From positions 1 through 7,405 of the forward strand of contig JAJUFW010000135.1 of assembly GCA_029263555.1 (NCBI GenBank): 7,405 nucleotides of DNA. The letters are read 5' to 3'. The position numbers and the translations under genes were made by a program. This DNA comes from Alphaproteobacteria bacterium (GTDB lineage Bacteria; Pseudomonadota; Alphaproteobacteria; DSM-16000; Inquilinaceae). This document shows, piece after piece, positions 1 to 5,663 of this stretch (its first letter is position 1; every line of letters begins with the position of its first letter). The notes under the pieces were generated by a model. The model saw only the letters and a list, made by a program, of their open reading frames with translations. It was not told the origin of the DNA and did no database searches.

Positions 1-1113
1 CCAGGTGGCGCGGACATCGAGGGCATCGTCCAGCAGCACCAGATCCGCGCGATAGCCAGGGGCGATCCGGCCCCGCTCCCCATCCATGCCCAGGAACCCG
101 GCGGGGTAGAGCGACGCCATGCGCAGTGCCTCCTCGAGGTCCAGGCCGACCAGGCGGACCGTGTTCCGGACCGCCGAGGCCATGTCGAGGGCGGAGCCGG
201 CCAGGGTGCCGTCGGCGGTGGCGCAGCGCCCGCCGACCACCGTGATCGTCTCGCCCCGCAGGCGATAGCTGGGATCGTCCGCGCCCACCGGCGGCATGGC
301 GTCGGTGACCAGCATCATCCGGCCTCGCGCCTTGGCCGCGATCGCCACCTTCGCACTGGCGGGGTGGACATGGTGGCCGTCGACGATGAGCCCGCACCAG
401 CTTCGGGGATCGGCAAGCGCGGCCCCGACCGCGCCGGGCTCACGGCTGCTGAGCGGGGTCATGGCGTTGAACAGATGGGTGAAGCCCGAAACCCCTTCCG
501 CCAGGGCGGCCACGATCTGGTCATGGCTCGCCGCCGTATGGCCTGCCGAGACAAGGACTCCGGCGGCCGCCAGCCGCCGGATGAACCCGGGCGGGGCCAG
601 TTCCGGGGCCAGGGTGACGACGGTGCGGCCGCTGCCGAGCGAGGTGAGCACGGGCAGATCCGCCTCGGTCGCCGGGCGGATCTTGTCCGCCTCGTGCACG
701 CCCTTGCGGGCCACGTTCAGAAACGGCCCCTCCAGATGGATGCCCAGGATCCCGGGCACGCCCAGGCGGATCGCCTCCGCGACGGCGGCGATCGCGCGGG
801 GCATCTTTTCGGGGAGGTCGGTAATCAGCGTCGGCAGCAGCCCGGTCGTCCCGAAGGCGCGGTGTGCCGCCGCGATACGCCGGACAGCTTCGACCGTCGG
901 CTCGTCGTTGAACAGGACCCCGCCTCCGCCGTTCACCTGGACGTCTATGAAACCCGGGGCGAGAAGCCCGCCCTCGAGAGGCGTCCGGCGGGCGCCCGGC
1001 GGCACCGACCCTTCCGGGACCACATCGACGATGCGGCCCTCGTCGATCAGCACCGCTCGGTCCTCGACGATCCGGTCGCCGGTGAAGATCCGGCCGCCGG
1101 TCAGCGCCTCCAT
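1..1113 (-). CDS. nagA: N-acetylglucosamine-6-phosphate deacetylase NagA (C-terminal end cut by window edge)
   Basis: Cytoplasmic amidohydrolase that converts GlcNAc-6-P to glucosamine-6-P and acetate. I translated it directly: 371 codons are open to the left edge, against about 380 in the family, so only some ten residues are missing. Visible motifs: PGFIDVQVNGGGG (53-65), with Q59 and N61 as in the single-metal E. coli enzyme; GIHLEGPFLN (124-133), with the metal ligand E128; SAGHTAAS (189-196), H192; FTHLFNAM (211-218), H213; DGHHVH (245-250), substrate contact; VTDAM (269-273), catalytic D271; and the C-terminal GRIAPGYRADLVLLD (348-362). The ATG at 1113 is preceded by AAGGAG with a 6-base spacer. 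It is the last visible gene of the three-gene operon, 16 bases after the SIS gene, and consumes the product of MurQ and of the kinase. Confidence 0.96.
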   Translation of the reverse strand, partial: MEALTGGRIFTGDRIVEDRAVLIDEGRIVDVVPEGSVPPGARRTPLEGGLLAPGFIDVQVNGGGGVLFNDEPTVEAVRRIAAAHRAFGTTGLLPTLITDLPEKMPRAIAAVAEAIRLGVPGILGIHLEGPFLNVARKGVHEADKIRPATEADLPVLTSLGSGRTVVTLAPELAPPGFIRRLAAAGVLVSAGHTAASHDQIVAALAEGVSGFTHLFNAMTPLSSREPGAVGAALADPRSWCGLIVDGHHVHPASAKVAIAAKARGRMMLVTDAMPPVGADDPSYRLRGETITVVGGRCATADGTLAGSALDMASAVRNTVRLVGLDLEEALRMASLYPAGFLGMDGERGRIAPGYRADLVLLDDALDVRATW

Positions 1114-1129
1114 GGCTTGCTCCTTCCTC

Positions 1130-2182
1130 TCAATGGGTTTCCGTCACCTTGCGGAGGTGACGCGGACGGTCGGGATCGAGACCGCGGCGTACGGCCAGCT
1201 CGGCCGCAAGACCATAGAAGGCAAGGATCGCCGGCAGCGGATCCACCTGCGGATGGATGCCGGCCGAAAGCGGCAGCCGGCCCGGCGCATCGGCGCCGGC
1301 CTCCGCGGCGAAGACGGCAGCGCCCTTTTCGCGCAGCGTTCCGATGACCGCCGCCAGGCCCTCGCGGGTCTCGTCCTCCGGGCTGAAGACCAGGACCGGG
1401 TAGCCGGGTTCGACCAGGGCGACCGGCCCATGCATCACTTCGGCGCCGCTGAACGCCTCGGCGTGAATCCCGCAGGTCTCCTTCAGCTTCAGGGCCGCCT
1501 CGAGGGCGATCGGCAGGCCAAGCCCCCGTCCGATCACCATCATGTCGGACGCAGAGTCCAGGACCGGCAGCGCCTTCCGCCAGTCCAGCCGGGTCGCTGC
1601 CTCCAGCGCCGCCGGCAGCCGGTCGAGCGCGCGGGCCAGCCCCTCGTCCCCCTGCCACGCTGCGACCAGTTGCAGGAGCGCGCTCAACGAGGCGATGAAG
1701 GACTTCGTCGCCGCGACGCTCGTCTCCGGGCCGGCATGAAGCGGCAAGACATGGCGGCAGACCGCGGCCAGCGGCGACTGGTCGTCGTTGACGAGGGCGA
1801 CCGTGCAGGCGCCGGCCTCGGCCGCGGCCTCCGCCTGCCGGATCAGGTCCGGGCTGCGGCCGGACTGGCTGATCGCGAGGAAGAGCGCGTCCTCCATGGC
1901 CAGTCGGCGGCGATAGATCGTGACCACGGACGGCGCCGCGGCCGCGGTCACCAGGCCCAGCCGGGTCTCGATCAGGTATTTCCCGAACATGGCGGCGTTG
2001 CCTGAGCTGCCGCGTGCCGAGGTGACGACGAAGCGCGGCGGGCGCGCCCGCAACTCCGCCGACAGCCCGGCCACGGCGTCTCGGTTCGCGGCGATCTGCC
2101 GGGACACGACCGCCGGGGTTTCCAATGCCTCCGCCGCCATCCGCGAACGGGGGGAGGGCGGTGCGCCGCGCCGGCCGCCCAT
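1130..2182 (-). CDS. nagB-II: SIS-domain sugar-phosphate isomerase, probable NagB-II-type glucosamine-6-phosphate deaminase
   Basis: A 350-residue protein corresponding to the isomerase half of GlmS without the N-terminal glutaminase domain. Expected role: glucosamine-6-P to fructose-6-P plus ammonia, directly after NagA. First SIS domain: ARGSSGN (56-62), SQSGRSPD (105-112) and PETSVAATK (152-160). Second SIS domain: GRGLGLPIALEAALKLKE (218-235), then IHAEAFSGAEVMHGP (239-253). Residues matching E. coli GlmS K485, E488, H493, H504 and K603 are all present (K232, E235, H240, H251, K345), with K345 in the C-terminal PRHLRKVTETH. The start at 2182 overlaps the kinase stop as TGATG and has GGGAG 8 bases upstream. 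The first 14 residues are basic and poorly family-like, so the ATG at 2140 (336 residues) is an alternative, although it lacks a ribosome site. SIS membership is certain; the deaminase role is inferred from context and the missing glutaminase domain. Confidence 0.85.
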   Translation of the reverse strand: MGGRRGAPPSPRSRMAAEALETPAVVSRQIAANRDAVAGLSAELRARPPRFVVTSARGSSGNAAMFGKYLIETRLGLVTAAAAPSVVTIYRRRLAMEDALFLAISQSGRSPDLIRQAEAAAEAGACTVALVNDDQSPLAAVCRHVLPLHAGPETSVAATKSFIASLSALLQLVAAWQGDEGLARALDRLPAALEAATRLDWRKALPVLDSASDMMVIGRGLGLPIALEAALKLKETCGIHAEAFSGAEVMHGPVALVEPGYPVLVFSPEDETREGLAAVIGTLREKGAAVFAAEAGADAPGRLPLSAGIHPQVDPLPAILAFYGLAAELAVRRGLDPDRPRHLRKVTETH

Positions 2183-2184
2183 CA
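2180..2184 (-). promoter_or_regulatory. TGATG stop/start overlap coupling kinase and SIS gene
   Basis: On the minus strand the kinase stop TGA shares its last base with the ATG of the SIS gene. GGGAG at 2191-2195 (CTCCC on the plus strand), inside the kinase's last codons, stands 8 bases before this ATG. The arrangement favours start 2182 and suggests translational coupling within the operon. Confidence 0.7.
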
Positions 2185-3093
2185 GGCGCACTCCCGGGCG
2201 CCGGCGACCGCCGGTTCCGCCCCCGCGGCGCGGCGTGCCAGCAGCAGGGCGCCCGACAGGGCATCGCCTGCAGAGGGCGCCAGCATCCCCCGGACGGGCG
2301 GCGGCAGCCATTCGGCCAGCGACGGGGCAAGCCCGCCCATTAGGCAGAGGCGGGGCGCCCCGGTCGCGAGCAGCGCCTCGATCAGCAGGGTGACGTCCCG
2401 TGCCGCCTGCTGCAGGAGATCCGTTGCCAGGGGGTCGCGCTCCGCCGCGGCTTCCAGGATCAGGGGCACGAAGGATGCCCACTCGCGGGGATGCGCCGAC
2501 TGGGAAAAGGCCACGATGCGCTCCGGGTCGTTCTCGAACCGGGCCATCAGCCGCCGCCCGAGCGCAGTCGCTTCCCCCACCCCGTCATGGGCCAGAAGCG
2601 CCCGCCGGACCGCTTCCAGGCCGAGCCATGCTCCGCTGCCGTGGTCGGAGGCCGGGAAACCCCAGCCCCCGATCCGTGTCTCACGCCCGCCGACGATAGC
2701 GCAGCCGCAGGACCCCGTGCCCAGGATCAGGATCGCGCCGTCCCCGCCGCCATGGGCGCCGAGACAGGCGGTATGGGCGTCGGTCTCCAGGGTGACCGAG
2801 GCGAAGGGGTGGGGCCAGGAAAGGACGGCGTCGCGGTCGCGTTTCTGGCCGGTACCGGCCAATCCCAGGCCGGCATGGATCCGTCCCATGTCGTCATCGC
2901 CGAGACCGGCGGCGGCCAGCGCCTGCCGTGCCGCCGACAGAACTTCCCCCATGGCAGCCTCCAGCCCCCAGCGCGGATTGGCGCTGCCGGCCCGGCCTTC
3001 GCCGAGGACGCGGCCGTTCACATCCTCCAGCCGCGCCCGGCAACTGGTCGCGCCGCCATCGATACCCAGGAACAGCGACTGAGGCGTGCCCAT
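2182..3093 (-). CDS. BadF/BadG/BcrA/BcrD-family sugar kinase (GlcNAc kinase, possibly GlcNAc/MurNAc kinase)
   Basis: A 303-residue cytoplasmic kinase of the ASKHA fold, in the branch that includes eukaryotic NAGK, bacterial glucosamine/GlcNAc kinases and clostridial MurK. Expected reaction: ATP-dependent 6-phosphorylation of an amino sugar. Seen in the sequence: phosphate-1 loop GIDGGATSCR (10-19), LETDAHTA (102-109) with D105 aligning to the catalytic Asp of human NAGK, phosphate-2 loop ILGTGSCG (123-130), GGWGFPASDHGSGAWLG (142-158), and adenosine-region GGLAPSL (253-259). Length is normal for the family. The ATG at 3093 has AAGGA 8 bases upstream. It is first in the operon with the SIS gene and nagA, and divergent from murQ. 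Its product would feed NagA directly if the sugar is GlcNAc, or through MurQ if it is MurNAc. The substrate cannot be read from sequence, so I give no symbol. Confidence 0.9.
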   Translation of the reverse strand: MGTPQSLFLGIDGGATSCRARLEDVNGRVLGEGRAGSANPRWGLEAAMGEVLSAARQALAAAGLGDDDMGRIHAGLGLAGTGQKRDRDAVLSWPHPFASVTLETDAHTACLGAHGGGDGAILILGTGSCGCAIVGGRETRIGGWGFPASDHGSGAWLGLEAVRRALLAHDGVGEATALGRRLMARFENDPERIVAFSQSAHPREWASFVPLILEAAAERDPLATDLLQQAARDVTLLIEALLATGAPRLCLMGGLAPSLAEWLPPPVRGMLAPSAGDALSGALLLARRAAGAEPAVAGARECA

Positions 3094-3116
3094 CGGGAAG
3101 GTCCTTGACGTGGTTT

Positions 3117-3129
3117 GTGATCACGCGTG
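3117..3129. promoter_or_regulatory. Overlapping palindromes, candidate operator in the kinase/murQ divergent region
   Basis: Two perfect 8-base palindromes share two bases: GTGATCAC (3117-3124) and CACGCGTG (3122-3129). They sit about where transcription would begin from the predicted kinase promoter, between it and the kinase start codon. The core ACGCGTG recurs once at 3173-3179, about 50 bases away on the murQ side. Position and symmetry suit a repressor site, for example for a GntR-, LacI- or RpiR-type amino-sugar regulator, but I recognise no published consensus and no regulator gene is in the window. Confidence 0.3.
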
Positions 3130-3131
3130 CC

Positions 3132-3160
3132 ATGATACCGCTTCGCCGGGCCCGTCGAAA
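3132..3160 (-). promoter_or_regulatory. Candidate sigma70-type promoter of the kinase-SIS-nagA operon
   Basis: On the minus strand TTTCGA (3160-3155) and TATCAT (3137-3132) are separated by 17 bases. The -10 matches 5 of 6 consensus positions and the -35 only 3. Predicted start of transcription is near 3125, giving a leader of about 32 bases before the kinase ATG. No comparably good pair is visible for murQ on the plus strand; TAGGAT at 3201-3206 is a weak -10 without a clear -35. Confidence 0.35.
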
Positions 3161-3244
3161 CGGTAGCGGCGGACGCGTGTCGCAGCGGCCCTGCCTCTGC
3201 TAGGATCGGCCGCCCCATCCCTCAGGCATCAGGCCGCAATCCAC

Positions 3245-4126
3245 GTGAAGACCGAATCCGTCAGCTCCCGTTTCGAAAACCTCGACGTCTGGTCGAACGG
3301 CGAAATCCTCGAGGCGATGATCGAGGGGCAGCTCGCCGCCATCGCCGCCGTCCGGGCGGTTTTGCCGGCGCTTTCGCGCGTGGTCGACGCCGCCGTGCCC
3401 CGCCTCGAACGCGGCGGGCGGCTGGCCTATGCCGGGGCGGGCACCTCGGGGCGACTCGGGGTCCAGGACGGGGTCGAGCTGACGCCCACCTTCAACTGGC
3501 CGACCGAACGACTGGTCTTCCTGCTAGCGGGCGGCGACGCCTCGCTCACCCGATCGATCGAGGGGGCGGAGGACGACGCCGACGCCGGCCGCGACGGGGT
3601 CGAGAGCGCCGGCATCGGGCCGGACGACGTGCTGCTGGGCATCGCCGCCAGCGGCGCGACCGCGTTCACCGTCGCGGCAGTTAAGGCCGCCCGGTCGCGG
3701 GGCGCGCTCACGGTCGGGATCGCCAACAACGAAGGCTCGCCGCTCCTGGCGGAGGCCGAGCATGCGCTGTTCCTGGACACAGGGCCGGAAGTGGTCGCGG
3801 GATCGACGCGGATGAAGGCCGGAACCGCGCAGAAGGCGGTGCTGAACCTCTTTTCGACCCTGCTCATGATCCGCATGGGGCGGGTCTATGGCGGCTACAT
3901 GGTGGACGTTCAGGCCACGAACCGGAAGCTGGTCCGGCGGGCCGAGCGGATGCTCGTTTCGCTGACCGGCTGCGGCGAGGAGGCCGCTTGCGACGCGCTG
4001 CGGGCGGCGGGCGGGCACGTCAAGACGGCGGTCCTGGTTCTGCAAGGGCTGGGGCGTGAGGAGGCGGACGCGGTCCTGGATGCCTGCGGCGGGAATCTGA
4101 GGGCGGCGCTGGAGCGGATCGGCTGA
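3245..4126 (+). CDS. murQ: N-acetylmuramic acid 6-phosphate etherase MurQ
   Basis: Cytoplasmic lyase that cleaves the lactyl ether of MurNAc-6-P to give GlcNAc-6-P and D-lactate, a step in recycling cell-wall muramic acid. At 293 residues it has the family's usual length. Family motifs: AGAGTSGRLG (63-72), the SIS phosphosugar loop; VQDGVELTPTF (73-83), where E78 corresponds to the catalytic E83 of E. coli MurQ; SIEGAEDD (104-111), with E109 matching E114; GIAASGAT; and GSTRMKAGTAQK followed by MVDVQATNRKL, the typical MurQ signature region. The N-terminus (MKTESVSSRFENLD) looks complete from the GTG at 3245. No ATG precedes it in frame within the intergenic region, and the ribosome site is weak. 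It is divergent from the kinase operon, whose NagA uses its product. It ends 31 bases from the convergent mlaC stop. Confidence 0.96.
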   Translation: MKTESVSSRFENLDVWSNGEILEAMIEGQLAAIAAVRAVLPALSRVVDAAVPRLERGGRLAYAGAGTSGRLGVQDGVELTPTFNWPTERLVFLLAGGDASLTRSIEGAEDDADAGRDGVESAGIGPDDVLLGIAASGATAFTVAAVKAARSRGALTVGIANNEGSPLLAEAEHALFLDTGPEVVAGSTRMKAGTAQKAVLNLFSTLLMIRMGRVYGGYMVDVQATNRKLVRRAERMLVSLTGCGEEAACDALRAAGGHVKTAVLVLQGLGREEADAVLDACGGNLRAALERIG

Positions 4127-4146
4127 CGGGGTGCCAAGGGAGCCGG

Positions 4147-4164
4147 CGGGTGGGCCGTCACCCG
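4147..4164. terminator. Small hairpin between convergent murQ and mlaC, possible weak terminator
   Basis: CGGGTG (4147-4152) and CACCCG (4159-4164) form a perfect 6-pair, GC-rich stem with a 6-base loop. It begins 21 bases after the murQ stop and spans the mlaC stop codon. No T-tract follows on either strand, so it is not a textbook intrinsic terminator. Its position between converging genes is the main reason to list it. Confidence 0.25.
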
Positions 4165-4763
4165 ACCATCTGGCGCAGCCGCTGCAGCAGGGCCTCGAAC
4201 CGGCCGCCGTTCCGCTGGATGACCGAGGCAAAGTCGTTGCGCTGTGTCACGGCCATGCTGACGCCTTCGACGCTGACGTCGACGATCTGGAAGCCGTCGG
4301 ACCGCTGGCGCACCCGCCACGAGATGTTGAGGGGCGGCGCTCCCGGCCTGTTCAGGACCGAGGCAATGACCATGTCGCGCTCGTTGATCGCTCTGGCCTC
4401 GCCGACGTCGAAAGTCGATCCCTCGTACTCGTTGAACCGGCTCGTATACGTGGTCAGGACCATGCGCTCGAACAGGGCCATGTATTCGCGCCGCTGGTCG
4501 TCGGTCGCCGTGTTCCAGTAGCGGCCGAGCACGAAGCGGCCGATCGTCTGCAGATCGAACCCTGTACGGAGCAGCCTCTGCGCCTCCTCGACCGCCTGCT
4601 CGTCGCTGATGTCCTGGCGGGCCAGTACGGCAAGCGCCTGATCGGCCAGGTCCTGGAGGAAGGTCCTGGCGCCGTCGAGATCCTGGGCGGAGACGTCCCG
4701 GACCGAGACGAGGGCGATCGCGAGAACCAGAAGGCGAAGCGGCTTCATGAGCGAAGAGCGCAT
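4158..4763 (-). CDS. mlaC: MlaC/Ttg2D-family periplasmic phospholipid-binding protein
   Basis: A 201-residue secreted protein of the MlaC family, which shuttles phospholipids between the outer membrane and the inner-membrane MlaFEDB transporter. Residues 7-26 form a signal peptide: K7 and R10, a hydrophobic core LLVLAIALVSV, and probable cleavage after VSA (24-26). The mature part shows the family pattern: a helical start GARTFLQDLADQAL (31-44), FDLQTIGRFVLGRYWN (69-84), an ERMVLTTYTSRFNEYEG segment (99-115), and the closing VDVSVEGVSMAVTQRNDF (161-178). The ATG at 4763 is chosen because AAGGGAG lies 9 bases upstream. A longer reading from 4820 adds nonconserved residues, and the ATG at 4748 has no ribosome site. 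It lies 112 bases after the DUF2937 gene on the same strand. No mlaD, mlaE, mlaF or mlaA is adjacent, so it seems separated from its transporter operon. Confidence 0.9.
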   Translation of the reverse strand: MRSSLMKPLRLLVLAIALVSVRDVSAQDLDGARTFLQDLADQALAVLARQDISDEQAVEEAQRLLRTGFDLQTIGRFVLGRYWNTATDDQRREYMALFERMVLTTYTSRFNEYEGSTFDVGEARAINERDMVIASVLNRPGAPPLNISWRVRQRSDGFQIVDVSVEGVSMAVTQRNDFASVIQRNGGRFEALLQRLRQMVG

Positions 4764-4875
4764 CGGCGGCTTCTCCCTTGAGTTGACGGTAGGCTTCCGA
4801 TGATCCGCAAGATAACGCACGAAGGGCGCCGGCCGGGCCGCCCGACCCCTGAAAAGTCGGAGGCGCCCGGCGACG

Positions 4876-5415
4876 TCAGCCCGCGGCCATTCCGGTCAGG
4901 CGGCGGATGGGCCGTCCTCCCGCCCGCACCGCCGCGATCAGGAGTTCCGACAGGATCAGCCCGACCAGCAGGGCGATCCCGGTATAGATCAGGCCGACCG
5001 CGCTCATCGGCACGGCGGGGGTGAAGCGTTCCCAGGTGTCCCATGCGATCCGGGCATCGATCCGGCCCAGGAACACGAACGGCTTCAGCACGACATCCGC
5101 TTCGTCCAGGGCGCGCAGGTCGTCGGCCAGGAAGGCGGCCCTGCTGATCCGCGCCTGCAGGGCGCCGCCCTCGCGGACGAAGACCGGGTTGGATGCGTTC
5201 TGGAATTCCTCCAGATAGGCCCAGAGCGGCATGTCCGCCTGCCGCGCCCGCTCGATGATGGCCTCGACCTCGCGTTCGGCTTCGTCCACGCGGCCGGAGA
5301 GATTCTGTTCGTAGGCGTCCATGAACGCGGCGAGCTGCGTGCCGGCAAGTGCGGCGCCAAGGACGATCACCAACCGGAACAGCCCGGCCAATCTGCCTGC
5401 CAGGGCGCGAAACAC
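4876..5415 (-). CDS. DUF2937-family inner-membrane protein of unknown function
   Basis: A 179-residue protein whose layout matches the DUF2937 family: an N-terminal membrane helix (about 13-32), a mostly helical charged extracytoplasmic stretch of about 100 residues including VDEAEREVEAIIERARQAD (43-61), the FTPAVP motif (131-136), then a second membrane helix (about 138-163) and a short basic tail with RPIRR (168-172). Both ends are therefore probably cytoplasmic with the middle in the periplasm. The start is the GTG at 5415, supported by GAGGAG 9 bases upstream. Function is unknown. It sits upstream of mlaC on the same strand, so a joint envelope role is possible but the 112-base gap leaves cotranscription uncertain. 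The family assignment is from memory of its pattern. Confidence 0.8.
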   Translation of the reverse strand: MFRALAGRLAGLFRLVIVLGAALAGTQLAAFMDAYEQNLSGRVDEAEREVEAIIERARQADMPLWAYLEEFQNASNPVFVREGGALQARISRAAFLADDLRALDEADVVLKPFVFLGRIDARIAWDTWERFTPAVPMSAVGLIYTGIALLVGLILSELLIAAVRAGGRPIRRLTGMAAG

Positions 5416-5654
5416 GCGATACCGCTCCTCGTCTGCGCTCGGGTCCGGAAGCTAGCCGGGCAAGGCGGCGGGAATGTGGTCCTGCCGTGTTGGCTCCGCA
5501 GCCACCGCATGGCCGTCCCGCGAGCGATGCAGTTTTCAAGCAACGACGACAGGATTAGATGCCTGAACCCGAGGTTCTTCTGCAACCCTTACGACAGCGT
5601 TCGGTATCGTCCTCCCGTTCTCGTCCGTTCTCAACCTCTTCCGACAATCGATCC
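5416..5654. other. Intergenic region between divergent DUF2937 and TPR-methyltransferase genes
   Basis: This stretch is less GC-rich than its surroundings, especially 5520-5654. An open frame from the ATG at 5559 runs into the methyltransferase, but its codons (GTT, CTT, CAA, TTA, CGA, GTA) differ sharply from the gene's GC-ending codons and its residues are low-complexity, so I read it as untranslated leader. Divergent promoters are likely here. On the minus strand TCTAAT (5559-5554) matches the -10 consensus at 5 of 6 positions, but the nearest -35-like TTGCAG is 20 bases upstream of it, too far to be convincing. No RNA gene or terminator is evident. Confidence 0.4.
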
Positions 5655-5663
5655 ATGGGATCG
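5649..5663 (+). repeat. Perfect inverted repeat centred on the methyltransferase start codon
   Basis: CGATCC (5649-5654) and GGATCG (5658-5663) are exact inverted copies separated only by ATG (5655-5657), the start codon favoured here. In mRNA this could place the start codon in the 3-base loop of a 6-pair hairpin; in DNA it is a short interrupted palindrome. No Shine-Dalgarno sequence is visible just upstream. A chance occurrence is possible at this length. Confidence 0.4.

Noticed and set aside
296..2005. Plus-strand open frame of 569 codons opposite nagA and the SIS gene
   Set aside because: It is antisense to two genes with full motif sets, is rich in Arg, Pro, Ala and Ser as expected of a GC-rich shadow frame, and shows no recognisable domain.
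1101..2330. Minus-strand open frame of 409 codons overlapping the SIS gene in another frame
   Set aside because: Low-complexity Arg/Gly/Pro-rich translation with no motifs; the frame at 1130-2182 carries the complete SIS-domain signature.
2390..3082. Plus-strand open frame opposite the kinase
   Set aside because: Shadow of the kinase coding frame; composition is Arg/Pro/Ser-rich and no family is recognisable.
3105..3133. TTGACG at 3105-3110 as a plus-strand -35 for murQ
   Set aside because: At 16-18 base spacing there is no -10-like hexamer (17 gives TGCCAT), and it would lie over 100 bases before murQ and next to the kinase start.
3524..4231. Minus-strand open frame opposite murQ
   Set aside because: Covers conserved murQ motifs on the other strand and runs past the mlaC stop in another frame; no domain seen.
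4824..4868. Inverted repeat GGGCGCC/GGCGCCC between DUF2937 and mlaC as a terminator
   Set aside because: Seven-pair stem with a 31-base loop and no T-tract; easily expected by chance in sequence this GC-rich.
4745..5539. Minus-strand open frame of 264 codons over the DUF2937 gene
   Set aside because: Arg/Gly-rich shadow; the 4876-5415 frame has two membrane helices, a good ribosome site and family-like sequence.
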